NCBI RefSeq assembly: GCF_017814275.1
Contig: NZ_JAGIYQ010000016.1
Location: 20,787-84,786, forward strand
Reading direction: 5' to 3'
Origin: Gottfriedia endophytica
GTDB lineage: Bacteria; Bacillota; Bacilli; Bacillales; Bacillaceae_G
DNA length: 64,000 bases
The notes beneath the pieces were generated by a model. That model made no database searches. It was not told where the DNA came from and worked only from the letters and a program-made list of their open reading frames with translations. The translations under genes were made by a program, and so were the position numbers. Positions 53,918 through 61,407 of this stretch are shown here, in pieces. Each line of letters begins with the position of its first letter. Positions within the stretch are counted from its first letter, which is position 1.

Positions 53918-54790
53918 TTAATTGCATGGGATTAAAATAGCACCACAGTTTTTTTCATAAAATTCGATTGGTCCTGCTTCTCCAATAATAGCGTAGTAAT
54001 ATCCCTTCATTTTCATCTCGTAAAGACAACTATGGAGAAGGGCTTTTCCAATTCCTTTTTCACGTTGATTACCCGCTATTCCCATTGGTCCAAATACTCC
54101 CTTTTGCTTGTTATACACGTCATAACAAGCAAATCCTTGAATCTTATCTTGATGCTTTGCAAGATAGATTGGTATATCATTTTGTATAAATCCATGCTTA
54201 ATTGATTCTACCCATCCACTTCCAAACTCTTTTTCTATAAATTCAAGTAACTCATCTTGATCTTTTCTAGTTGCTTTTTGGATAGAATGATGTTCTATTA
54301 TTATTTTAGAATAATTATATTCTTGTAACTTCACAACTAAATCACGACTTGTACAAACAATATTTTTCATTTCAATTAGTTCATTTTCCGAAAAAATTTG
54401 ATAGACTATATTGCTTTTATCTGCAAATATCGCTTGAAAAACATGTCCTTCATTTATGAATCTTTGTTTATAATGATTCCTTCTTTTTTCTGCATTTTCT
54501 AGTAGATTATAAGTTGTAATAGACAAGGGAAGTTGAAAAGAAGAACATCCTACATGCTCTTTTTGAACAGTATTATCAATGTCCTCTAATAGTTCTTCTA
54601 AGTTTCTTAATTTATTGTTTTCTGAAACATATAAAAACAATTCCCCACAAACACCACTTTTCTCATTTATCAGCCCTAAAAACAAATGCAATGGTGAAAT
54701 AATTCCATGCTGATATTTTTGAACGATTACTTCTGTCTCTTGAACTACTTTTTTCATCCGATCAGTAAATTTATATTCAGTTATTTCCAA
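53918..54790 (-). CDS. Clp N-domain / GNAT acetyltransferase fusion
   Basis: A 290-residue protein. Residues 1-145 resemble the ClpA/ClpC N-terminal double repeat: YKFTDRMKKVVQETEVIVQK, HGIISPLHLFLGLINEKSG, then INEGHVFQAIF. Residues 165-290 are a GNAT domain with PMGIAGNQREKGIGKALLHS (acetyl-CoA loop) and PIEFYEKNCGAIL. There is no AAA+ domain. The Clp N-domain normally binds adaptor or substrate proteins, so the acetyltransferase may be steered to particular proteins; this is inference. Confidence 0.75.
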   Translation of the reverse strand: MEITEYKFTDRMKKVVQETEVIVQKYQHGIISPLHLFLGLINEKSGVCGELFLYVSENNKLRNLEELLEDIDNTVQKEHVGCSSFQLPLSITTYNLLENAEKRRNHYKQRFINEGHVFQAIFADKSNIVYQIFSENELIEMKNIVCTSRDLVVKLQEYNYSKIIIEHHSIQKATRKDQDELLEFIEKEFGSGWVESIKHGFIQNDIPIYLAKHQDKIQGFACYDVYNKQKGVFGPMGIAGNQREKGIGKALLHSCLYEMKMKGYYYAIIGEAGPIEFYEKNCGAILIPCN

Positions 54791-54950
54791 TTCATCGCCT
54801 CCTCTATATTTTTTATCAAATTATTCTAACTATTGTAAATATATATTATAATGAATTTGAAAAGGTTTAAATAGGATTTTACTATTTCAAACCAATTATT
54901 GGGATTCATCACTTTTTATTATTCCAATATACTTTCTAGGAGAGAATGAT

Positions 54951-55490
54951 ATGAAAAAAGCTAATAACGTTTATATAAGACCGCTAAATACTGAAGATGC
55001 AGCAGATAGTCTAAAATTACAATTGAATAATCGCGATTTCTTTGAAAAATTTTCAATGTCTCGTAATACTGAGTTTTATACAATTGAAGGACAAACTCAT
55101 CGGATAAAACCATTTACAGCAAGTATGCAAAATGACCAAGAGTATTACTTTGGAATCTATAAAAATGATGACCACACATTAATTGGCACAATTAACCTCT
55201 TCCAAGTTTTACGAGGATCACTTCAAAGTGCCTTCATAGGATATTTTTTGGACAAAAATCAGAATGGTAAGGGTTTTACTACGGAAGCTGTTAAATTAAT
55301 TGTGGAGTATGCATTTAATGAATTAAATTTACATCGAATAGAGGCTGGCGTGATGCCTCAAAATATTGGATCAATTCGAGTGTTAGAAAAAGCTGGTTTT
55401 CATATAGAAGGTCTAGCTCAAAAAAATGTAAAGATAAATGAAAAATGGGAAGACCATCAGATGCTAGCTATCGTAAATCCTAATGACTAA
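54951..55490 (+). CDS. RimJ/RimL-type GNAT acetyltransferase
   Basis: A 179-residue protein with VYIRPLNTEDAADSLKLQLN at the start, the acetyl-CoA loop DKNQNGKGFTTEAVKLIV near 108 and LHRIEAGVMPQNIGSIRVLE and KAGFHIEG near 135-150, the pattern of ribosomal-protein-alanine N-acetyltransferases (YjcK, RimJ). TAGGAGAGAATGAT precedes the ATG. Confidence 0.85.
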   Translation: MKKANNVYIRPLNTEDAADSLKLQLNNRDFFEKFSMSRNTEFYTIEGQTHRIKPFTASMQNDQEYYFGIYKNDDHTLIGTINLFQVLRGSLQSAFIGYFLDKNQNGKGFTTEAVKLIVEYAFNELNLHRIEAGVMPQNIGSIRVLEKAGFHIEGLAQKNVKINEKWEDHQMLAIVNPND

Positions 55491-55515
55491 ATAGTCTGGG
55501 TTTAAAAATAATACA

Positions 55516-55557
55516 TAAAAAACAAGCATTAGACTTGTGACTAATGCTTGTTTTTTG
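55516..55557. terminator. Bidirectional terminator
   Basis: Perfect 10-bp stem CAAGCATTAG / CTAATGCTTG with T-runs on both strands, between the acetyltransferase and dps genes. Confidence 0.88.
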
Positions 55558-55582
55558 TTGTTATTCTGAATGAACAAATAAA

Positions 55583-56017
55583 TTATCCCAAAAACGCTTT
55601 TAACATCCATAATTGCTTTTCAATTTTGCCAATTTTATCTCGAAATAAATCTGCTGTTTCTTCATCGTCATTTTCTTCTGCTAAATTAATAACTGTTCTA
55701 CTTTCATTAACAATTATTTCATAATCTGCTATTAAGTCAGCAACCATATCAATCGCATTTAATTCTCTATTACCTTCTGTTAATGTTGTAACCTCTAAGC
55801 ATTCACGTAAGGTTGCAATCGGCAGTCCACCGATTGTTAAGATCCTCTCACCTATTTCATCAATGTTTGTATTTGCGTCATTATAATACTGCTCAAATTT
55901 TTCATGTAGCGTAAAAAAATTCAAGCCCTTTACATACCAGTGATAATTATGTAATTTGACATACAATACATTCCAATTGGCTAATTGTTGATTTAGTGCA
56001 TTTTCTAATGTGTTCAT
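55583..56017 (-). CDS. dps: Dps family iron-storage/DNA-protecting protein
   Basis: A 144-residue four-helix protein with the inter-subunit ferroxidase ligands: VKLHNYHWYVKG near 20-31, then EKFEQYYNDANTNIDEIGER near 39-58. The dodecamer oxidises Fe2+ with peroxide and stores iron; relatives are MrgA and Dps of B. subtilis. No clear PerR box was seen upstream. Confidence 0.9.
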   Translation of the reverse strand: MNTLENALNQQLANWNVLYVKLHNYHWYVKGLNFFTLHEKFEQYYNDANTNIDEIGERILTIGGLPIATLRECLEVTTLTEGNRELNAIDMVADLIADYEIIVNESRTVINLAEENDDEETADLFRDKIGKIEKQLWMLKAFLG

Positions 56018-56130
56018 TAAAATTCTCCTGCCTTAACAAAATTAATTTGTACAAAAGAATTTTCCCCTAACCTAAAATAATCTATTCTTGAAAATCTAAC
56101 ATCCTTGAATAGATTCTCATCTACATATCA

Positions 56131-56285
56131 ATTTATCCCGCATTAACGGACAGTAAGACCCCCACTTCAAGATTCAGAGAAAAACAAAGAAGATAGCTGT
56201 GGGATAACTGTCCATAAAAGCCCGATTGGGCTGGCTAACCATCAATGGGGGATGAAGCCCCCAACTGATGGAAGTTTCACTTTAT
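56131..56285 (-). repeat. Family B repeat copy 4 (reverse, full)
   Basis: TTTATCCCGCATTAACGGAC to GGAAGTTTCACTTTAT, with the hairpin ATCAATGGGGGATG/CCCCCAACTGAT. Its end overlaps the TAA stop of the hemolysin III gene at 56282-56284. Confidence 0.85.
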
Positions 56286-56929
56286 ATCACATAAAAATAA
56301 ACACATAAAAAATGAGCAAGACTTCCAAGTAAAATAAAAATATGAAATATTTCATGATGACCAAAATACTTAAATTCTAACCATTTTGGCTTAGCACCAT
56401 AAATGAATCCACCTATCGTATAGAAAACTCCACCTAACAACAAAAATAATAAACCACTTATACTTAATGTCCCTGATAAAGGTTTGATAAATAGTACGAT
56501 CATCCACCCCATGACGATATAAATCGATGTCGATAACCACCTCGGACAACTAAACCAAAACATCTTGAAAACAATTCCACAAACAGCAGTTAAATATATC
56601 AATGTAAATAATATCCACCCTATTTTATTATGCAAAGAAATTAAACAAAATGGTGTGTAAGTTCCAGCTATTAGAATAAATATCATTGAATGATCAATTT
56701 TTCTAAAAAAATAGATTACCTTATCCTTTGCAACAACTGAGTGATAGGTTGCAGAGGCTGAATAAAGAACGATTAAACTAATTCCAAACATGATTACTGC
56801 AAAAATGGTCGTTGGAGATGGCATTGTTATTGATACCTTTACAACCATGCAAAGCAGTGCAATAAAAGATAAAATTGCACCAGCTAAATGTGTAAATGCA
56901 TTAATCGGCTCTCTTATATAATTATTCAT
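56282..56929 (-). CDS. Hemolysin III (PAQR-type) membrane protein
   Basis: A 215-residue, seven-span protein with PINAFTHLAGAILS near 8, DHSMIFILIAGTYTPFCL near 80 and FGHHEIFHIFILLGSLAHF near 188. The conserved His, Asp and Ser positions fit a metal-dependent PAQR/hemolysin III fold (B. subtilis YplQ). Haemolysis should not be assumed. The last codon and stop abut a family B repeat. Divergent from the DUF1836 gene. Confidence 0.88.
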   Translation of the reverse strand: MNNYIREPINAFTHLAGAILSFIALLCMVVKVSITMPSPTTIFAVIMFGISLIVLYSASATYHSVVAKDKVIYFFRKIDHSMIFILIAGTYTPFCLISLHNKIGWILFTLIYLTAVCGIVFKMFWFSCPRWLSTSIYIVMGWMIVLFIKPLSGTLSISGLLFLLLGGVFYTIGGFIYGAKPKWLEFKYFGHHEIFHIFILLGSLAHFLCVYFYVI

Positions 56930-57123
56930 TTCGACAACCCCTCTATTATTTTATGTAGTTTTAATAACTACTTATGATTATATGACCACAACATCATCTA
57001 GTCAATATTTACAAAAAACTTTTTTCATACTACTATTAGTACTATAAAGTACTTAAACAAAGAGTATTTCAGTGATTTATTTCATAAAAATTAATATCAC
57101 AACTAAAAGTTGAGGGTTTTCAA

Positions 57124-57708
57124 ATGGAGAATATTAATAAGCTAATCGAAAAAATGTACTTAGAAAATAAAATTACACTTGAAGATATACCAAATGTTGA
57201 TTTATACGTGGATCAAGTTGTTCAATTGTTTGAAAATAATTTTGGTCAAACAACAAGAAATGAAGATGAAAAAGTACTAACAAAAACAATGATTAATAAT
57301 TACGCAAAAGGAAAACTATTTTTCCCTATTAAAAACAAAAAATATTCGAAGGAACATATCATTTTAATCAGCTTAATTTATCAATTGAAGGGAGCTCTTT
57401 CTATTAATGATATAAAGAGCTCCTTAGAAGAAATAAACAATCAAATTGAAAGTAAAGAAGATTTTAAACTTGATTCTCTTTACAAAAGTTATCTTCAATT
57501 ATATGAAAACAATGCAAACAATTTTAGGATTGAGATAGAAGATCGGATGAAGGAAGTAAAAGAAGTAGCTGAGACCTCTGAAAATGGAAGTAACGAAGAG
57601 AATGAAAAGTTTCTTCTCCTATCTTCCTTGGTAACCATGAGTAATTTATATAGACGTTTAGCTGAAAAAATTGTGGATGAAATGACTCTTACAGAATCTA
57701 AAAAGTAA
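57124..57708 (+). CDS. DUF1836 protein
   Basis: A 194-residue soluble protein with LTKTMINNYAKGKLFFPIKN near 57 and KYSKEHIILISLIYQLKGAL near 78, the MerR-like DNA-binding part of DUF1836, followed by a variable helical tail. It is divergent from the hemolysin III gene and may regulate it. GAGGGTTTTCAA precedes the ATG. Confidence 0.78.
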   Translation: MENINKLIEKMYLENKITLEDIPNVDLYVDQVVQLFENNFGQTTRNEDEKVLTKTMINNYAKGKLFFPIKNKKYSKEHIILISLIYQLKGALSINDIKSSLEEINNQIESKEDFKLDSLYKSYLQLYENNANNFRIEIEDRMKEVKEVAETSENGSNEENEKFLLLSSLVTMSNLYRRLAEKIVDEMTLTESKK

Positions 57709-57731
57709 CCATCCATCACAAATAAAGACAC

Positions 57732-57762
57732 AAAAAGAGCCACCAATAACGGTGGCTCCTTT
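57732..57762. terminator. Bidirectional terminator
   Basis: Stem GAGCCACC / GGTGGCTC, loop of 6, with T-tails each way, between the DUF1836 and carbonic anhydrase genes. Confidence 0.85.
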
Positions 57763-57765
57763 AAC

Positions 57766-58329
57766 TTATAGTTCACTAGATAAATCTTTATCAACTACAT
57801 CTAATTTTCCAGTAAGTGGATCAATGACTAATCCGTGTACTGGAATATGTTTTGGAATAAGAGGGTGATTACGAATAATCGAAACACTGTGCTTCACACT
57901 CTCCCCAACATCATCAAAACCAACTAAAAACTTGTCTAAATTTATTCCAGCGAATTTCAATAATTCTAGATTTTCTTCAGGTATGCCTGCATCAATCATC
58001 TTTTTCTGAACATTTTTCGGATTTGTTGCCGACATTCCACACTGGTGATGCCCAATCACAAAAACTTCTTTTACACCTAATTCATAAATTGAAATTAAAA
58101 GACTACGCATAACAGAACCAAAAGGATGACTTATGATTCCTCCAGCAGTTTTAATAATCTTAGCATCTCCGTTTTTTAAATTTAGCGCTTTAGGTAAAAG
58201 TTCGATTAAGCGTGTATCCATACAAGTTACAATTGCCATTTGCTTATCAGGAAATTTTGTAGCTATGTAAGGCTCATACTCCTTATTTTCAACAAAACGT
58301 TTATTATAGTCTAAAATTTCATTGATCAT
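57766..58329 (-). CDS. ytiB: Beta-carbonic anhydrase (YtiB-like)
   Basis: A 187-residue protein with zinc ligands in TCMDTRLIE near 37 (Cys and Asp) and IGHHQCGMS near 93 (His and Cys), and KTAGGIISHPFGSVMRSL between them. It interconverts CO2 and bicarbonate in the cytoplasm. Length equals that of B. subtilis YtiB. Confidence 0.88.
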   Translation of the reverse strand: MINEILDYNKRFVENKEYEPYIATKFPDKQMAIVTCMDTRLIELLPKALNLKNGDAKIIKTAGGIISHPFGSVMRSLLISIYELGVKEVFVIGHHQCGMSATNPKNVQKKMIDAGIPEENLELLKFAGINLDKFLVGFDDVGESVKHSVSIIRNHPLIPKHIPVHGLVIDPLTGKLDVVDKDLSSEL

Positions 58330-58448
58330 TTGGTTTCACCCTTAATAATTTATTTTTTTAAACTGTAACTATTTTGGTCTATTTTTGAAAAAATGACAAA
58401 TAAAATGCTTGTGAAGTATATTTTTAGCTTTAATAACTACATTGTTCA

Positions 58449-58507
58449 GATAAAGTGAAACTTCCATCAGTGGGGGTTTTCTTCATCCCCCACTGATGGT
58501 TAGCCCG
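58449..58507 (+). repeat. Family B repeat copy 5 (left half)
   Basis: GATAAAGTGAAACTTCCATC, GTGGGGG and CCCCCAC hairpin, GATGGTTAGCCCGCC; then it stops and MFS-related sequence begins. Confidence 0.8.
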
Positions 58508-58607
58508 CCTTATACAATACTGAAATTAAACCAAAAATATAAATAACATCTCTACTGTCAGCTAATGTTTGACCAGCCCAAAGACAACGAAATGATTTAT
58601 TTATCAT
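58500..58607 (-). pseudogene. Remnant of an MFS transporter N-terminus
   Basis: ATG at 58607 with GGGGTAGGATT before it. The frame MINKSFRCLWAGQTLADSRD, then VIYIFGLISVLYKAG, matches the first span of MFS proteins (FRxLWxGQxLSxLGD). It is cut at the family B repeat, whose GGC-TAA gives the stop. The remaining 370 or so codons are absent. Confidence 0.6.
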
Positions 58608-58743
58608 AATCCTACCCCTTATTTTTTCATCTGAATGAGGGATAGATTTTCATATTGAACTACCTCCGAAATCATAATTTGAGTTTATGATTCATCTCAC
58701 ACTGTATTCTACTCCTTTACTTGCTTCAAAAGCTAATAAAATA

Positions 58744-59523
58744 TTATTTTTGTTTAGGAAAGAGAATATGTTCTCCTTCTAAATTTTCTTCCATTGCATC
58801 TTGAATGAAATTAATTTGACTATTCCCAACTCCACTTCCCCTACCACCTTCAACAGGGTATATTAGCTTTGTTATTTTATTATTTTTATCCAAAGGTAAC
58901 CATAAAACCATCATGGAGGTTGGCTGTTCGAAACTAGAAAACAGTGAATCAGATTGATTTGATGAATTTATATATGTTTCATCATTCATGATTCGCTCCC
59001 ATTTTTTTGGAAATCTATATAATCCATAGGAACTTCCATTTAACATTTTTTCAGATTTCATTTGAATTTTAGGTTCATATTTCCAAACTCCCTCAGAGAA
59101 TGAAAATTGACGCTCTTTTGTTAAATAAAAATTTATTTTATGAACTTGGCTTGTTGGCATATTCCACAACAGATAATATTTAAAAGAACCATTCGACTTA
59201 ATTTTCCACAATTTAGGATCGAACATATTTATTTCAATCGAAGCTATTTCCCATTCATTATTGTTCCAACTCCAATTTATTATCCCGTAATCATTTTCTT
59301 TCGATAAATAGGGAACAAAGACATGCTTTTTATCAATGAAAACACGGTCCTGAATTTTTTTCACATCATATTCAGGATATTCCCTTGCTATCTCCTTCAT
59401 TACTTCTTTATTTGATAAAAATGGTTTAGGACTTTGGGGTATTAAATTATTAACCCACAAAATGAAGTATAGTAAAAAAATAGTACACACAATCAATAAA
59501 GTTTTCTTCTTTTTAATCATCAT
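58744..59523 (-). CDS. Membrane-anchored protein, unknown
   Basis: A 259-residue protein with one N-terminal span (TLLIVCTIFLLYFILWV) and a long outside part rich in Trp and Lys, including YGIINWSWNNNEWEIASIEI and EGGRGSGVGNSQINFI. No family recognised. AAAGGTGG favours the ATG at 59523, which lies 11 bp inside the end of the upstream membrane-protein gene, so translation is probably coupled. Confidence 0.6.
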   Translation of the reverse strand: MMIKKKKTLLIVCTIFLLYFILWVNNLIPQSPKPFLSNKEVMKEIAREYPEYDVKKIQDRVFIDKKHVFVPYLSKENDYGIINWSWNNNEWEIASIEINMFDPKLWKIKSNGSFKYYLLWNMPTSQVHKINFYLTKERQFSFSEGVWKYEPKIQMKSEKMLNGSSYGLYRFPKKWERIMNDETYINSSNQSDSLFSSFEQPTSMMVLWLPLDKNNKITKLIYPVEGGRGSGVGNSQINFIQDAMEENLEGEHILFPKQK

Positions 59524-60262
59524 GTGTACCACCTTTTTCGAAATCTAAAAATGATTCTTTTGAACGGAAATAATATTGTTTTGACGGAATTGAAATGAGC
59601 AATCCTTTCCCATCCCGTTCTACATAAATAATTGATTTTATTCCGCTACCTTTTTTAGGAATTGCATCCATCAAAATATATGGAAATCTTTCAATACTTT
59701 TGTTAGTATCTCGATTTTCATATGTTTGGTTATACCATTCGTCACTATATATTGGTTTCTCTTTCATTTTAGATAATTGTGAGTGTAATTTCTCTTTATT
59801 AAGAGTCGCAGGTTTTGCTGATGGATGTGTAGTAAGAATTGATGCATGATTCACATTTGAAATATAAGAAGTTGCAGAACTAGAAGGATAAAACAACTCA
59901 TTTATTGGTGATATCAAAAGACTTGTTAATAGGAAAATAAAATTTACGAAAAAACCAAACCATGCGAAGGCTCGGTAACGAATCCATCTTTCTTTATTAC
60001 CATTTCTTCTAAGTATCCAATAGAGGATCCAAACTCCTAATGGCAAAATTGGAATTTTGATTAATGTTCCGTAGATTGATGTATTAATAGAAAACATGAA
60101 AAGGCCTACCCAACACACAATTAAAACCTTTAATTTATTTGGTTTCTCCTCTTGCTTCTTATAAATTAGATAGATTAATATTCCAATAACTATATACGTA
60201 ATTCCACTTACTAAAACGGCGGGCAAATTAGGAAACAAATCAAAATTAAGCGTAAATTTCAT
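59513..60262 (-). CDS. Four-span membrane protein, unknown
   Basis: A 249-residue protein with four spans in residues 1-130 (LVSGITYIVIGILIYLIY, WVGLFMFSINTSIYGTLI) and an outside part with WYNQTYENRD. First gene of a two-gene unit; ends GGTHDD inside the next gene's start. No family recognised. Confidence 0.6.
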   Translation of the reverse strand: MKFTLNFDLFPNLPAVLVSGITYIVIGILIYLIYKKQEEKPNKLKVLIVCWVGLFMFSINTSIYGTLIKIPILPLGVWILYWILRRNGNKERWIRYRAFAWFGFFVNFIFLLTSLLISPINELFYPSSSATSYISNVNHASILTTHPSAKPATLNKEKLHSQLSKMKEKPIYSDEWYNQTYENRDTNKSIERFPYILMDAIPKKGSGIKSIIYVERDGKGLLISIPSKQYYFRSKESFLDFEKGGTHDD

Positions 60263-60315
60263 TACTCATCTCCTTACATCAAATTATTTAGATGGTTATT
60301 ATCCGATTCGAAAAA

Positions 60316-61104
60316 TTAAAAAAATTCATATAACCCATTATCAAAATATTGACGTTCTTCATTGTTAATAATTTTGCTTCTGTACCCTTCAAAGAAAATT
60401 GCTACGTCTTCTTCTTCAAATACATCTTTCTTTCGTCTAATTGCTAAAGAAGCATCATATCTTGGATCACCAAATGCTCCCCCGCTCCAATCAATAATTC
60501 CACTGATTTTGCCATTGTTCATTAAAACATTATCCACTGTGAAATCTCCATGGATTAGAGTTTGCTTAACTGGCCGCGGTTTATTTGTCTTTATGGTATC
60601 TAATAATTCTCTTGTTCCATCAACCTCATAGTGTTTCAAGTTATACTCGGCTGTTTTTAACATTTCTTCTAGCCAAGTGGAGCTAGGGTAAAACTCTTTT
60701 GGACAAGGAGTGGAATGAATTTGCGATAATACTTTACCAAATTGATAAACAATGTCCTGCCTTTTCTCTCTGTTTTTTTCATTGAGAAGTGCGCTTCTTA
60801 CTGTTTCACCTTCCAAAAAATCCATTAATATCCATGATTGAGATTCCTCTTTTTGTTCAACAAAATTAAATACGTTAGGAATTGGCAATGAACAATTTTT
60901 AAGAGCATTTAGTACGGACGACTCTTTTGATAGCCATGAACAGTATTGTTCGCCCTTGGCTCTTTTTACAACATAGGTAGTAGCATCAGTCTCAATCACA
61001 GCAACATCAGATGTACATCCTTGCTTCGGGTATTGGATATTTTTAATAACTCCTAATTCTTCCTTTATTTCAATTGGTAATTCATTGATTTGTATAGGCA
61101 ACAA
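60316..61104 (-). CDS. Phosphotransferase family (APH-like) protein
   Basis: A 262-residue protein with WILMDFLEGETVR near 90, the catalytic loop LIHGDFTVDNVLMNNG near 188 and IIDWSGGAFGDPRYDASLA near 208. This is the APH/choline-kinase superfamily; substrate unknown. The start is TTG at 61104 after AAGGAGG with 7 nt between; no ATG fits. It is unlike the APH gene at 25717 beyond the motifs. The 303-bp space upstream shows no gene. Confidence 0.78.
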   Translation of the reverse strand: MLPIQINELPIEIKEELGVIKNIQYPKQGCTSDVAVIETDATTYVVKRAKGEQYCSWLSKESSVLNALKNCSLPIPNVFNFVEQKEESQSWILMDFLEGETVRSALLNEKNREKRQDIVYQFGKVLSQIHSTPCPKEFYPSSTWLEEMLKTAEYNLKHYEVDGTRELLDTIKTNKPRPVKQTLIHGDFTVDNVLMNNGKISGIIDWSGGAFGDPRYDASLAIRRKKDVFEEEDVAIFFEGYRSKIINNEERQYFDNGLYEFF

Positions 61105-61407
61105 ATAGTATCCTCCTTTCGAGGTTTTTCTAATATCGTCTACTAACCTACTATGCAGAAATCAATTTTCTCTTATTAATCCTACTAATTAATCGAAATG
61201 AAAATTGGCAGTCAGTTAAATTATATCTTAAATTTACATACTTTTAATCAGAAAAATTAGAATTTTTTAAATTGACAAATTCCAATCAAATAAGTTTCTC
61301 TTACTATCTTAAATTCTGGACGAATGATCAATCTCAAAGTAGTTTTCTATAAATCAATATTTTTCGACAAATGCTTATTATGTTACACTACGTTTTGGGG
61401 TGATGAA

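Noticed and set aside
55990..56080. PerR or Fur box upstream of dps
   Set aside because: AT-rich sequence there does not match the 7-1-7 or TTATAATnATTATAA patterns closely enough.
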